From NCBI GenBank assembly GCA_037957365.1, contig JARHVA010007808.1, positions 62,001-126,000 on the forward strand: 64,000 bases of DNA. Direction: 5' to 3'. A program made the position numbers and the translations under genes. The notes beneath the pieces were generated by a model, which was given only the letters and a program-made list of their open reading frames with translations, was not told where the DNA came from and searched no databases. Every line of letters starts with the position of its first letter. Positions within the stretch are counted from its first letter, which is position 1. Below, in pieces: positions 11,700 through 24,500 of this stretch. This stretch comes from Torreya grandis. Its lineage: Eukaryota; Streptophyta; Pinopsida; Cupressales; Taxaceae.

Positions 11700-14600
11700 C
11701 TCACTTGTTGCTACTGGAGGATGTTCATAGCCTTTTGGTGTTTCTCATTAACCAACTCCAAGTTTATAGGTGGTTTTAAAAGACACTCCTCCTCATTGTC
11801 AACTAGAGCATCCAATTTTATATCATTATTGTTCATGGCCTCTTTGATGTTATTAGCTTCAAATATCCTTTCTCTTGTATTAAGGATCATATCTAAGATC
11901 CTACTATTATCTACATAAATTAGCCTTTACTCTTAGTTATTATTTCTTGTATCACTAAGGTGGTCCTATGTGGTCCTATGTTTGAACTCATCATCCATCA
12001 TGATGCCTAAGGTAGTGGGTTGTGCAGGATTGGTTAGCATCATAAAAAATAATTGTTTAATTCTTCTTAATAGATCCTCATCTTATTTTTAGAGTCTCTC
12101 TAGTTCTGTGACCATGCACTTAAACTTTGGATCTTTTTACCAATAATTCCCTGAATGTCATTCAAATGTCATAGACTAATTATTTTAAGTCCAAGAATAT
12201 ACCTTCCAACATGGATGTCAATTAATCCTACTCTTTTTTTATTGTGAAGCCTACCATTAGGCTATTATACCCTTAGCCACTATTTTTTTCTACACCAATA
12301 CACTCTTCCTCTACTTCATTGTTTTCAATGCATCAAACATGTCAAATAAAGATTCCTCATGCATCTTGACTATTGCCCCAAGAACTAATAAGATAGCCTA
12401 TGTATTTATAGCCTCATTTTCCTTATTTAGATTATATATTCTTTGTTTCATGACCCTTATGCATTCCCTAGCTTGAGCTAAGCCTGCCTCAGTCAGTTCT
12501 TCAATATCCTCAACATGGATGGGATGCTCACTAGGTTGTTGACCTCCCATTGGAGTTAAGCCTAAAAATGACTTAACCCTTTAAAAAGTGAATTATTTAG
12601 CTCCTACCATGGCCTTTATATTTTTCACTCTTTCTAATCTTGCTTTTTAAAGATTAAATTAGACCTTGGTAGTTAATCTATGTAATTTTGAGGTCTTAAG
12701 ACATCTATTCTTGTGCTGCTTAAGGCACCTAAAGTTTCTATTTGTGTGCCCCCTGATGCTCCTATGGAAACAATCCTTCTTTCTTATTTCTCCTTCATCG
12801 AAGCCAATATCCATGGCTTGATTTCTTTGTGAACCTCAATGTTAATTTTTTGGTTCAAGGCCCAAGATTGAGACAAAGTGGGAATCTTCTAAAATTTCAC
12901 ATAGATAAACTATTCAGGGATAATAGGTCCATGAATGGGATATTCCTCACTGAACAAGTTGACCTCACTCATGGGGTGAGTGAAATTCAACTTGGTCTTC
13001 TTCCTTTCAACTAAGACCAAGCATAATTCTACTTTTGTTTTTTGTGGGGGTGCTACTGGAACTAAGTCCAAACCAACCTCTTTTCTTTTGTCTTATTCAA
13101 CCTCCTTTGTTTGGTCTTAGGGTTCTTCCTTTTATTATTCTCCTTCTAACCCATAATCTTTAGCTATCACTCTAAGTGCATCTTCTTCTATTTCATTGGG
13201 CTCTAAATCAATCATATCAAATAACTCTATAGGGTACTATGGTTAGGAAGGGTGAAGATGATCCCTTCGTAGGTCTCTCTTCCAACTTCTCCTTACTAGG
13301 TCCTTGTGTTAGTTGTACCTAGGTTTATTGTATGTTAACTTGTGGCTAACTCCTTGAAGAGGATCTAAGTAACAAATGATACTGCATGGGTCCCATTTTC
13401 CAAATCTCACTAGGTGGCTTGTCATCTCCCCTAGCCAACCTAGGCTCTAACTTAATGTTGTGCCTCTTTAACTTAACTAATACTTCTAGGATACTAGAGG
13501 CCCTAATGTAGAATGGGTCATTCACCCCAAGTTGATGCTCATATACCTTATTTATGTTCTTGAATTTTAGGTTCTAGGTGAACAACCCATTAGGGTACCA
13601 TTTCCTAAAATTATACTTTTATAGGGTAAAGGATTCTTTGTGTCTAAAAATTATATTCACATCCTCCCAATTTTCTAAAATATTCCTATTGATTGTTAAT
13701 GGAAAGGGATAGGGAAGGCTTTTCCTCTATTCCTTGTAAAATCCATCTATACTATGATGAATTTGGTAGGCCACTTCTTGCTATACAAGCTTGTTTAGCA
13801 CATAGATGGGTATCTTGAAGGGTTATATCAAAGTCCATTCAATTTTAATGATAGTTCAATCAAGGTAAAACCAAATATCTTTTATTAACTCCACATACTT
13901 TGTGATTAATGGACTGACCCTGATCATGGTGATTCCTATGATTTCTTTCACTAGGGCTAGGTAGACACATTCATATATGAACTGCACATTATGTCTATAC
14001 TTGAATATGTGTAGCTTTAATTAAAGATGAAAAATGGTGGATCATCTATTAGGGGACTAATTCTAGATATTTGGGATCTAGGTGGAGGCTAAAAGGGCAT
14101 CCAATAGATAAGACATCATATAAAATTACTTGCTTGTTTTCATCGTAATTATTGTGAATTAGGACTTTAAGTAGTGTTAATCATCTCACCCAATGGGGTA
14201 GTGAGTCATTTTTAAACCATGAAGTATACTATGATACACAAATTTTATTTGTGTGAGTAGTAAAGGGGGTTCTGCATAACATATTCAACAAGGTTATTAT
14301 TATCCTAATTCCCTCCCTGAATTAGATAATTGGTATTCTACTTGTGAGGTCTTGAACTACTTTATTTCTAGTGAATAACCATGGGGTAAGGAATGTGTTC
14401 AAATTGTGATATCTAGTCCACTTTTTGATTGTGGGAAGGTCCATTTATGGCTTACATAGTTTGTCATAACTCTCAAAATCTAGGGAAGAGATTTAATATA
14501 TTTTCTTAAATGTATACCCATGCAAAATATAATCATTCTCAACTTTAAAATCTTTGAAAAGAGGAAGAAGGACATCAATATATTGAATTAACTTAGGTTT

Positions 14601-14892
14601 TGTGGTATCATGGTATAGACTAGCCATTTGAATGGAAACTAGGTCATTATATCTCCTTAGGATGGTTGCATTCCTTTGTTCCTCCCTGATCAAGGCTTGC
14701 ATTTATTTGATGGTCCAAAAGAGTTTAGATGAATTCATATTTCCATTTTTCAATGTTGTAGTGTCCAAGTCCATGTCTTTGAAAACCCTCCCCTCATTAT
14801 CTAAGGTAAAGTACAACTTGGTCTCATCCCTTTATTGTTTTATATGGGATACCATGGATGTGGAGGTTACAATATCTTATCAAATGGATTGA
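11700..14892 (-). pseudogene. Extra ORF of element A, upstream of gag, function unknown
   Basis: This was a reading frame of about 1000 codons, in element orientation, between the 5' LTR and gag. I do not recognise the family. Readable parts, N- to C-terminal: YNDLVSIQMASLYHD and KPKLIQYIDVLLPLFKDF (14700-14550); a helical stretch with ALVKEIIGI and ITKYVELIKDIWFYL (about 13960-13870); EDVNIIFRHKESF and FRKWYPNGLFT (about 13670-13570); KVYEHQLGVNDPFYIRAS and ILEVLVKLKRHNIKLEPRLA, then KPPSEIWKMGPMQYH (13560-13370); an acidic segment LEPNEIEEDALRVIAKDYGL (about 13205-13145); and a C-terminal part rich in charged helices (EDIEELTEAGLAQARECIRV near 12510-12455). A second copy exists in element C. 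Extra ORFs in this position are known from Ogre elements, but I cannot say this one is related to those. Confidence 0.7.
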
Positions 14893-15200
14893 AATTAATC
14901 TCTTAGTTAACTTTTTCTCACTTAGATCACAATTTAGGTATTCCTAGTTTGAATGTGATCAAATCTAGTTTGAATTGGATATATGATGGATGCTAGGTTT
15001 TTTTTAGGTTTTAATGGTGATGAGAATCTAGACTTAAGCTTATTCATCTCTTAGATTTGATTGAGACCCAAGATTCTATACCTTTGCCTTTTCAAACACA
15101 AAATATTTCCAATTTTGTCATTTTGTGATTGTGTGGCATCCATGTGGTTTCCATTTAAAAACTTTCATGGTAATTTTCATAATTTCCTTGAGTGACTAGC
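14893..15200 (-). other. Leader of element A between 5' LTR and extra ORF
   Basis: No coding motif is visible. A primer-binding site is expected beside the LTR, but no convincing match to a plant tRNA 3' end remains there. Confidence 0.45.
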
Positions 15201-17506
15201 TGTTGGATTTTAATTAATCCAACTTTTATTTGAAACTGTTAGAACTAACTTTATGGATTAACATGGGCCATTGATCATGATCACAGGGATCAATAATTAT
15301 TGGTTGATTTATGTTAGGCCTTGTGGTTATAACACTTGGCATCCTTACAAGCCTCCTAGGCCATGTGTTCTATGTAGTGAACGTGTGCTTGCCACATGCC
15401 ATTATCATGGGTGCTTAAGGGATTGTTAAAAAGTTTATGATAGTTACACTCCATCAGATCATCTTATTACAATCAAGTGTGGACCATTGAACATGATTCA
15501 AGGGGTTGAATGCCATTGGTCTGATAGACCAATAACATTAGAATCATTGAGTCCTTCACTCTATTTGATTAATCCCCATGATGAAGTATGGGCCATTGAT
15601 CGTAAAAAAGAACTAGAACTTTAATTAACATCATTATTTAGGTGGGGACATAGGTTTAAATACCTTAGGCTAAGGTTTATTTTGTGTTTATCAAACATGA
15701 AATAAACTTTAGAATAAAGTTTGTATGCCTAAGTTTTTAAAGATTTATATAAAAGGGGACCATGGATAAATATTTTAGTCTAAGGTTTACATTGTAATTA
15801 ATAAACACAACACATGCATTGGGCTAAAATATTTACGTTAAGCTCTTAGAACATGCCCAAAGTGGTCAAAGTGATATAAGGACCAAATGTTGGGTTTTTA
15901 CCTAGGGCTTCATTATATTAATAAACATGATAAAACCTTTGGTTAAAAGCATTTGGGCTAAGTTTTATGTCACAAGGACCCTTTTGAAATAGAACTTAGT
16001 ATAAGTCTCTATCCTAAGGTTCATGAAATTCAAACAAATGCAAAGGGGACCTTAGGATATATACTTATACTAAATTCACCTTTTCATACATTTAGACTAT
16101 GAGATCATTTCATTATTTGTAGTTTAAAGATCTCAAGTGTTTGAACATCCTCCAAGGGGTCCCATTGGTCTACAATGTAATCCATGAAATTTTAACATGT
16201 TGGAGTTTATCCTAGTCTTAAGTAAAATAATCCATTAGCTTAAATTTGATAACCTCATAGACATCAATGACAACCTCGTAAACATCAAATGACACTCTTA
16301 CAAATGTCAGATTTAAGGTAGTATATCATTAGGTTTTATGGGATTAAACTTGATGGTCCCATAGACATCACTGATGGCCTCACATATATCAAATGATGGT
16401 AACATGAACATCAATTTAAATCTCATGAAATATTTTTGGTCCATATACCTTAGATTTGATATGTTCCATCAAATTAATCTTTGTAATGAAGCATGGGTCA
16501 TCGATCGTGATCAAATTAGTTGCACACCATTGGTTCAATTAAATGTGGAAGACCTTTTGTTATAATTATTTGAATACAAGAGTGTCATTTTGTGACTCCA
16601 TAGGGCTTCCTAATCTTTTTATTTTTTGTCACTACATTCGATCCATTTGATCATTGGTCTTACCAAATCATGGACCATCAATCATGATCCTAATGATCCT
16701 ATGGGATTGGTTTTAAGGACAAAATGCTTAGATTCATTAGGCTTTCTTCACTCTATCAAATTATCCCCTTGTGATAAATCATGGACCATCATATCTACAA
16801 AGAAGCAAGGCATTTAAGTTAGGGCTTGGGTAAATAGAAACTTAGGCTAAATCTCTAAGACCAAGGTCTTGTTTGCATTGATAAATAAAAATGGGGCCTT
16901 AGTGTTAAGTCTTTAGGCTAAGTTTATAACAAAGGGGACCCTACTAAAATAAAGGACCCTACTAACATAAACATTAGACTACGTTAGAAATACAAAGAAC
17001 AAGAAAGGGGAAAATAAATGGCACTAATAAGGATTTTCAAGTTAAGTTTTGGTCATGTTAAGAAACATGACCAAGACTTAACATGAAAGTTGGGCTTAAG
17101 CCTAAAATAAATCTGGGATATCCTTTCTAAATGCATCCTTACCAAAATTTGAATTTGAACCAAGGGTTCAAGATAGGTTTTACTAAAAGGAAGGTTTCAT
17201 TATATGAATCCAATTGCAAAAATATTTAGATCAAAGGATATCAAAGACTAGATAAAGATAATATGTGAAAATCTCAATATGACATATTAAAGGGAGCTCC
17301 ATGAAACCTAAAATCTTAAGACATGAGGATCAATTATTAGTAACATTAGGAAAGTTTTAAACAAAACCATGAATAAATGGGACAATTTCATAAGGCATGC
17401 ATAATATTCAAATCATAATAAAGAGTAAAACATCAAGATCTTAGTCCTAAGGTTCAAAATATCTCAAGGGTCCTAGTTTTCACAAAATGGGGGTATGTTT
17501 ACCTCA
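15201..17506 (-). repeat. 5' LTR of element A
   Basis: 15703-17506 is a direct repeat of 1595-3391. The left edge is placed at 15201 because the plus strand reads TGTTGG there and because the internal subrepeat motif of this LTR already occurs at 15262; the edge is not proven. The right edge ACCTCA at 17501-17506 is the complement of TGAGGT, a normal LTR start on the minus strand. If the edges are right, the LTR is 2306 bp. Confidence 0.75.
15262..16800. repeat. Degenerate subrepeats inside LTR of element A
   Basis: A motif of about 45-60 bp, roughly CTCCATYWGATYA then GATGAAGYATGG-CCATYRATCATGATC, recurs at about 15262, 15448, 15561, 16460, 16637 and 16748, and at matching places (about 2380, 2555, 2655) in the 3' LTR. 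Its core is a near-palindrome around TGATCATGATCA. Spacing is irregular, so it is not a simple tandem array. Confidence 0.6.
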
Positions 17507-19560
17507 ATAGGATCTAAAAGATACAACAATTAAAGGTGATCAGGCAATACCTAGACATTTTGGATCATCCCATAGTCAAGTTTCACTTTGACAAGTAAAC
17601 TAATACTATGATAAATATATATAGAAAAAATAGTTGCAGAAGGATAGCAAGTGGAGTTGAAACAAAGAGAAGATGTATTCCAACTGACTAAAAAATGAAT
17701 AACTCTCCCCTCTGACTTAGGCATTCATAGGGAAGAACCCTATACTCTTGTATAATATTTATGGGGTGTAATAAAATAGATGTTTAGGGGATATGATCAA
17801 TTTTTGTAATCCTTACAATAAGGGAGACCATTAAACCTCTAAGGGACCTCATAGGTAGTGTGTAAGGAGTATCCCATAACCTATATGATGTCCTCATTTT
17901 AGTAAGAGTTGAAAAGAATGAATCCCATCCAAAATGTGGGGATGTATTTTCCCTTGTAGAGGACATGAATAATATGAAGGATAATATTTATTTTATAGGA
18001 CATCTAATTAGGCACAAGGAACATAGTCACCTATATTTGAAATTACCCTAGATTTTTCATGGGCCCAAAACTATGTGGTCACTAAGAGAGATAGATTCAT
18101 CAAGTGACATTAGGAGATGCAAAATTTAGTGTTGAAACTCACTAGTTATGAGGGGTAATCCATCACCTTTCTAGGAAAATAAGAGTCAATGGTTTGATTA
18201 AATAGAGTGGAGAATTGGTCCTTAAGGCCATATTTTAGGACCTCCTACAAATGACTAAAAATATTTTTAGACTAGACATCAATGGAATAATATAGAAGAC
18301 CCATTATGACCTATAACAATTGATAAGTTTTTCTATAAGAAGTGTCCTTAGTATGTAGATTCTTTATGTGGATATTGGTGTTATATTCATGGCACATAAA
18401 AAATTAATGGATAAGTTCCCCTAGCTCTTTAGGATACCCCTATCAAACTTAAGGATGATAGAGAATGATTTTCAAGAAAGCCATGTTCTTTACCCATAAA
18501 GTTAAGTAAGTAGGCTTTTTAGGCCACACCACTCCCACTAACCATCTTGAATACACTGACATCTTCAATAATCAAGCCCACCATTACAACAACATTCATG
18601 GCAACCACTAGAGTATATGTGTCCACAACCATAAATGCTTCATCATAGGACTAATGTTAGTTAGTGGTATCATAATTTTTTTATAAAAAATGTTGTATGT
18701 TGGTATCATCTTTCACAAATTATCCTCTATGTACTCTTTTAGGATCTATTTTCTAAAATAGATATAAACTTTGAGAACAACTTAAGTGATGAGGCATATG
18801 TATCTTAAGCCTATATATACATATATCTCCAAAATTCTAAAGGGAGGAGAAATTTTTAAATTTAAATATAGATAATAAACCCTTCAGGTCTGAAAGTATG
18901 TGTTGTATGACTATCTCTTTCTTTTCTATGTCATAGTGTTTATGTATTTTGATCTACCCAGTAACTTAGTCTTTCCTGATATATGCAATAGAAGTTTCAA
19001 GTATCTTGTAATCAATTAATAAATTTTTATCAATTAGAATATACAGTAGTAATTTAGGCTGATAGATCTTGTTTTATGGTAATAATATAGCTAAATTATT
19101 CTTTGAAATTTGTGTAGAGATGACATTTGGTGCAACTTTGTAGATTGAGCCATAACTAGTTGAATATGTTCTTTGGTATTAGATATATTCTTGAAGTTAA
19201 GATATTATATAATAATATTTATAATAAGTTTTCTTTATTTAATAACTTGAATCTAACTACATCATATCCCTTAGACATTTTCATTATTTTTACTAGCTCT
19301 ATGTGCTAAAGTAGCAATCCACAAGCATTAGTTCTTTAGTGTTTACCCTTATCTTGAAGCTATTTGTAAATAATTAATGTTCCCTATTTAAAAATCCCCT
19401 TTTATACCTTAAACTCTATTTGTAGTTTCTTTGAGTCCTATCCACTTTAGAGTAAATTCATAATCACCCCATTTCATTCAAGTAGAGCTAAAATCCACAT
19501 CCATATCTGAACTAAACAAGTTAGTATTTTTATTGCTCACCATTATTCCACCACTAGTTA
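17507..19560. other. Unassigned retroelement-like debris
   Basis: I could not assign this 2-kb stretch. A minus-strand open stretch at 17966-17784 gives 60 residues without recognised motif. A strong plus-strand TATA-like run (CTATATATACATATAT, 18811-18826) followed by AATAAA-type signals near 19015 would suit the promoter and polyadenylation part of an LTR, but no partner repeat was found. CpG is scarce, as in the old elements around it. Confidence 0.35.
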
Positions 19561-19893
19561 TTTAAATAACCAATACCTACAACTCATGCCTTGGAGTTAA
19601 TCTAACCTCCACAAGGACCCTAAAATTTTAGAGGCTACCTATTATGTATTTTCTATGTGTTTGTAAAACTTAGATCAATAATGAAAATTACCAAATGCAT
19701 AGTGAGGACCATTTATAAGATGTCAACATGGTTGGTAGATGTCAAGTTCAACCACACCAACTAATTTGACTAAAAAATTAGACATGTGCATGTGAAACCT
19801 AATGACATAATTAACTTAATATGATACATAAACAAGATACATATACATATAGGAAAAATCATAAAATGTAACAAAAAACCTAAACTAATAGTC
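19561..19893 (-). repeat. Probable 3' LTR remnant of a copia element
   Basis: This lies directly downstream (minus strand) of a copia polyprotein end. A purine run AAGGGGGA at about 19899-19892 precedes TATTAGTTTAGG, which resembles the start of the LTR of element H (TGTTAGTGTAGG). The left edge is undefined. Confidence 0.45.
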
Positions 19894-20480
19894 CCCCTTA
19901 AGTGTAGTTAGGTAGGTTGAAGAATTAGGTCTTGGATGCAAGTTTTGATTAAGTACCCAAGTACACATAAAATACATCAATAAAAATAAAGAGATCACCC
20001 CAAGAAGTAGAGAGAATAATAAATGACCATAAATCTCCCTTAGAAGATGATGTTGAAGTAGCGTGTACCCCAAGAAGAGCTCACAAATGAAGATACTTAA
20101 TCTTGGTGAAGGGTTTGGTGAAGATATCAACTATCTACTTCATATTCTATAAAAATATAAGATAAATTACTTATCCATGAATGAGCTAAAGAGTATATTA
20201 AACTTAATATTCTTTGTTTACTAATGTTGGATTAAATTCTTATAGATCTAGGTGGTGCTTTGATTGTCACAAAATATGACAATGTGTCACCTGAATTATA
20301 TACCAAACTTAGTAAGAATCCCATGAATCCAAATAACCTCAAAATCAACATTGAGAACCCCTATGTATTTAGTTTCATTAGATGATAAAGTAATAGAATT
20401 ATGTTTCTTTCTAGACAAATTAATTAGACCTAAACCAAGTGAGAAATTATATCATGAAGTGGACTTATGATGTTGAATAT
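19885..20480 (-). pseudogene. Copia RNase H C-terminal remnant
   Basis: This is the end of a Ty1/copia polyprotein on the minus strand. Near 20130-20095 it reads VDIFTKPFTKIKYLHL, matching the widely conserved ADIFTKPL motif near the copia pol terminus. Upstream, near 20275-20255, HCHILCDNQSTT matches the RNase H motif with CDNQSA, and near 20370-20330 NTKYIGVLNVDF can be read as the preceding part. It ends with GDY and a stop inside the polypurine tract. The remainder of the element (gag, integrase, RT) is not present to the right. Confidence 0.75.
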
Positions 20481-21599
20481 TACCAACCTATTGATGTGGG
20501 TTTTATGCATGCTAAGGGACCTTTTAGGATTTGTTAAAAAGATTAAATCCAAGGCATGAATTGTAGGGTATTGGGTTTTGTAAAAAACTTGGTGGTGTAA
20601 TAGTAGTGAGTTGATTACTTGTTTACCTTAGATGGTTTTGATATGACATGATTTTATACCTAATTAATATGGATGTGTGGTGAATCTAACCTAAGGTATC
20701 CAAAATCAGAATAAATAAAAAAAGATAATGGTAGTGTATAAAATAAGGCTTGTAAGTCAAAATAAGATGAAACCCTCCTAAATTAGATCTTGAACTAGGG
20801 GTTGGACAAGTAGTCAAGAAACTAATTCTTGATGCAAGTTGATGTTAGGACACAAATAATCAAACATAGTTAAGAGAGCAAGGAAATAAAATGCAATAAA
20901 ATTTAGTGCACATGGCCAAAGGTTGCTTAATTTTTAAGATTGTAATTTCAAATCTATAAAGGTAGGTTATGATTATTAAACACAAAGCATTCAAATTAGC
21001 TAATACATAATATGAATGATTGTATTAAAGGATACTTATACACAACCTAAAGAATAAAATATGATAATGATGAAAATTATTTAATGAATCATATATTTGG
21101 AGAATAATGAGATTGCACATGAAGATAAATATTACAAAACAATCCATAGAATTTATTATTTTATCTCAATAGCCAAAATTATCCTCCCTTTAGAATCAGG
21201 AGTATACATGTGTGTATAATCTTAGGGAGGGGTTGCCTCATCCTCCAAGAAAAGTATAATTTTACAATTCTAATGTTATAACTCATGCACATTATAAATG
21301 CACAAGATATAAATAAAAAATGGCCCAAATTATATAATTACAATATAAACATATACATGCTCAAAATAGAGTGAAGGTCTAAGTCTTTTTAATAATATAA
21401 TACTTGAGAATATATATATTCATATTTAACTATGGTGACTTTTTGGCATTGCTTAAAGAATAATGAGACTCAATGATCTACATGGAAATTAAAGTATTAG
21501 GAGGCACTACATGTGAAGGACTAGCTGAGGTAGTCATTTATAATGATGAGTGCTAGTAGACTGAAGAATAACAACATTACTATATGAAATGCCCTTGAG

Positions 21600-24500
21600 G
21601 CTAAATTATCAATATTGGTGTTATTTGAATAATATAAACTATCATTGAAGCCTCCTTAGTAGCCTTCATTTTTTCAAATAATACGTAAGTAGCCTCAAAT
21701 TATTTATTAATAATATCAAAATTGAGCATAGAAGGTTTAATTATTTTACCAATTTTACTCATCAACCTTTCATGCTTAGTTAAAAAAAATCTAAATTTGG
21801 ATATGAGTGCATCTACCATAGTCAATTTATCTTTCACAAAATTGATGAGATGTAGGATCTCTTCACTAATTTTACATACATTTCCCTCAACTTATACTTT
21901 GAAACTATCAGTAATTGCTTTGATAAGTGCTTAAAAAATGGGCTTCTTTAATAATTTACCTATGTATGTTATCACACCTATGACCCTCATATCCTTTAAA
22001 TCTCTATGGCATCCTTTTATTGGCCTCTAAGTTGGGTGACCAAAAATTTGATCTGAGTATGCTAATTAAAGGCACCATGTCTCTTTAGAATTACATAATT
22101 CAAAGTCCAATATGCCTCCTAGGTAGTCATTAAGTTGAAAATATTTTATGTAATATTAATTGTGTATTAAACCAATAAATTTATCTTCTTCCCAATTTCT
22201 TTTAGTTGGTTCCAAAATTTTATTACTCTTCTCCATTAAATCTATGATTCACCCCAAAATTAATAATTATTTCAAAAATATCATATAGACTAGTGGCTTC
22301 ACTTTGGATGTCATCCATAATATTTTTAGGATCTTTAATAATCTATTATTTTAGAAGTTTATTTGGCCTACTCATGACTTCTATACATCTCCTTAATTTC
22401 ATCCCATGTTATATCTATAAAAGAACAAAAGTTCTCTATATACTTAGTGGGGTAGTTTGTATTCTTCTTTTACTTCTTAGCTAAAAGGGATGGGTTTTAT
22501 CTTTGATCCAATATTAATTCTTCCCATATGCTACCATCTACTCCCTTTTTCTTTCTCACCCATTGGATTATACCAATCTTCTTATCAAAGTGCGTGTTTA
22601 TTATGGGTAATTTAGTAAGGATCAAACCCATCCTATATTTATTTCCATCATAACACTCCTTGACCTAAGAAGGTACAATGGGTTATCCTTATTCCTCTAG
22701 ATGAGTGGTATCTAGAGAAGTGGAAGGCTATATTAAAATTAGGGTAAGTATGGATTCACTTATTTAGATAATAATTTGGGGAAGTAGTGGAGTGACCCTA
22801 CTCCATTTTGAGGTGACCCTCCCAGGTGTAGCCTCCACCATATATTATATCTATTTTAGAGTTATTGTGATAATAATTATAGAATAATCAATTTTAATGG
22901 AATAATAAATAGATAATACCAACTGGGTGGATGGTCTCAGTGGATATTAAGGATTAAAAAAGAAGATAATTACCAAATACTCAAAATGAACCTTCTTTTT
23001 ATGGTCCTAGGATTTGGTCATTATTTGGGAAATGGTTAAATTAATTAAATAATCTAAAGAATAAAGAACTTGTTTCTCACCTTCCTCAACATAAGCATGA
23101 GGATATAATGACTTGGACTTAAAAAAATATTCTTTTAGTGACTCATATAGAGAGAGTGGGGTAGAAACTAAACTAGTAGTTAGAAAATTAATCACATGAG
23201 AATCTACTACTATAATGGAGAGAGTAAGGGAAGATAATACCTTATTCAGAGCCTTATTTTCTTCATTAGTATGTAAATATATAATTTTATTAGTATCTAT
23301 TACTTCCACTAGAGTAGATGATATTTAAATATAAGTTTAATAATAATAACTAGGAGTGTGTTTGCAAAGAAGTCCAAAATTAGGGTCTTATCTCAACATA
23401 GATTCTATATCTAAATCCAACACCTTTTATTCCATTTATAATTTAATAGATGTTAAGTCACCCTTTTCTTATTCCATTCCTCCATCTTCACTCATATATT
23501 ATTACATTCCTCCTTCCTCTTTTAATATCTATGTATCTCCATATTCCTCTTCATCTATTTCCTCAAATAAATCTATTTCTTCTTCAGGATTTATGTCTTC
23601 TATTGAAGTCCAATATTCTTTAGATAAATCTATTTATTCTTTATGATTTATGTCTTTTATTTAATTCCACTATTCTTTATCTCCCCATATTTTATCTTCT
23701 TCATCACTATCTAAAACTTGTATAGGATCCATTTGTTTTTTTTCCAATTTTTTTCTCTTGTTTTTCTCCTCTAATTTTTCATATTGAGGACCCCATTTTG
23801 ATAATTGGTGTTCAATAGGTCTCTCTTATTATTGTACATTTATAAGTGAAATCGTATTATTCCTATGATTCCTTTTATACGTGACAATTGATGACTTATT
23901 AAATTTATGGACTTGCCCTCAATTAGATGAAGTTGTGGATGAAGGGACTTCAATAGTGAAAGATGGAAGCAAATTAGAAATAGTAGGATAAGTAGGAGGT
24001 GTAGGCACTAGGATTGTATAAAGCATAGGTGGAGAGTTTATGGAGGTGGAGAGACTAGTATTACAAAGGGAATTGATATAAAATAACTCTAAAATAACAT
24101 AGGGAGAATTACCTATTGAACATTAGTTAATGGGATAAAATATGCCAAAGAAAATGTTCCTACTTTTATACTTCTAGGAGATGAGTATCTTTTAGTTTAT
24201 GTAGGAGACTAAATTTTAACTATTGGATGAGGGATTTGAAGTCACTTAATAATGTTACTTTTTATATAGGGATCTACCTCCCTTTGAGGGGGGAATTTAC
24301 TCCAATTGGCTAGCTTATTTTTATTATGTAGAGGTAGGATGATGATACTCAAGTGATAATTGAGCATGTGGTTGGGGCCATTAATGGATTATAGCTTTAT
24401 TTGCATCCTATAATATCATTTTTTATTGATTTTATTTGATTTAAGGATCACATTGAATTTCATGGGTTATCACGATAAGAATTTTATGATGACTCATCCT

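Larger units (their letters stand above)
1595..17506 (-). mobile_element. Element A: decayed Ty3/gypsy LTR retrotransposon with extra ORF
   Basis: This is a nearly complete gypsy element about 16 kb long, transcribed right to left. Order from its 5' end: LTR (15201-17506), leader, unrecognised ORF (about 14890-11700), spacer, gag (about 10135-8400), protease, reverse transcriptase, RNase H, integrase (to about 4350), a 1-kb 3' untranslated stretch, and a 3' LTR (1595-3391) cut short by element H. The two LTR segments align along their whole shared length (1.80 kb) and look roughly 85-90% identical in the best stretches by eye, so the insertion is old. All reading frames carry stops and frameshifts. 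The domain order protease-RT-RNase H-integrase is diagnostic of Ty3/gypsy; I do not assign the lineage. Confidence 0.9.

Noticed and set aside
23356..23646. 96-codon Ser/Tyr/Ile-rich open frame on the plus strand
   Set aside because: It is the complement of the acidic segment of the element C ORF; low complexity explains its openness.
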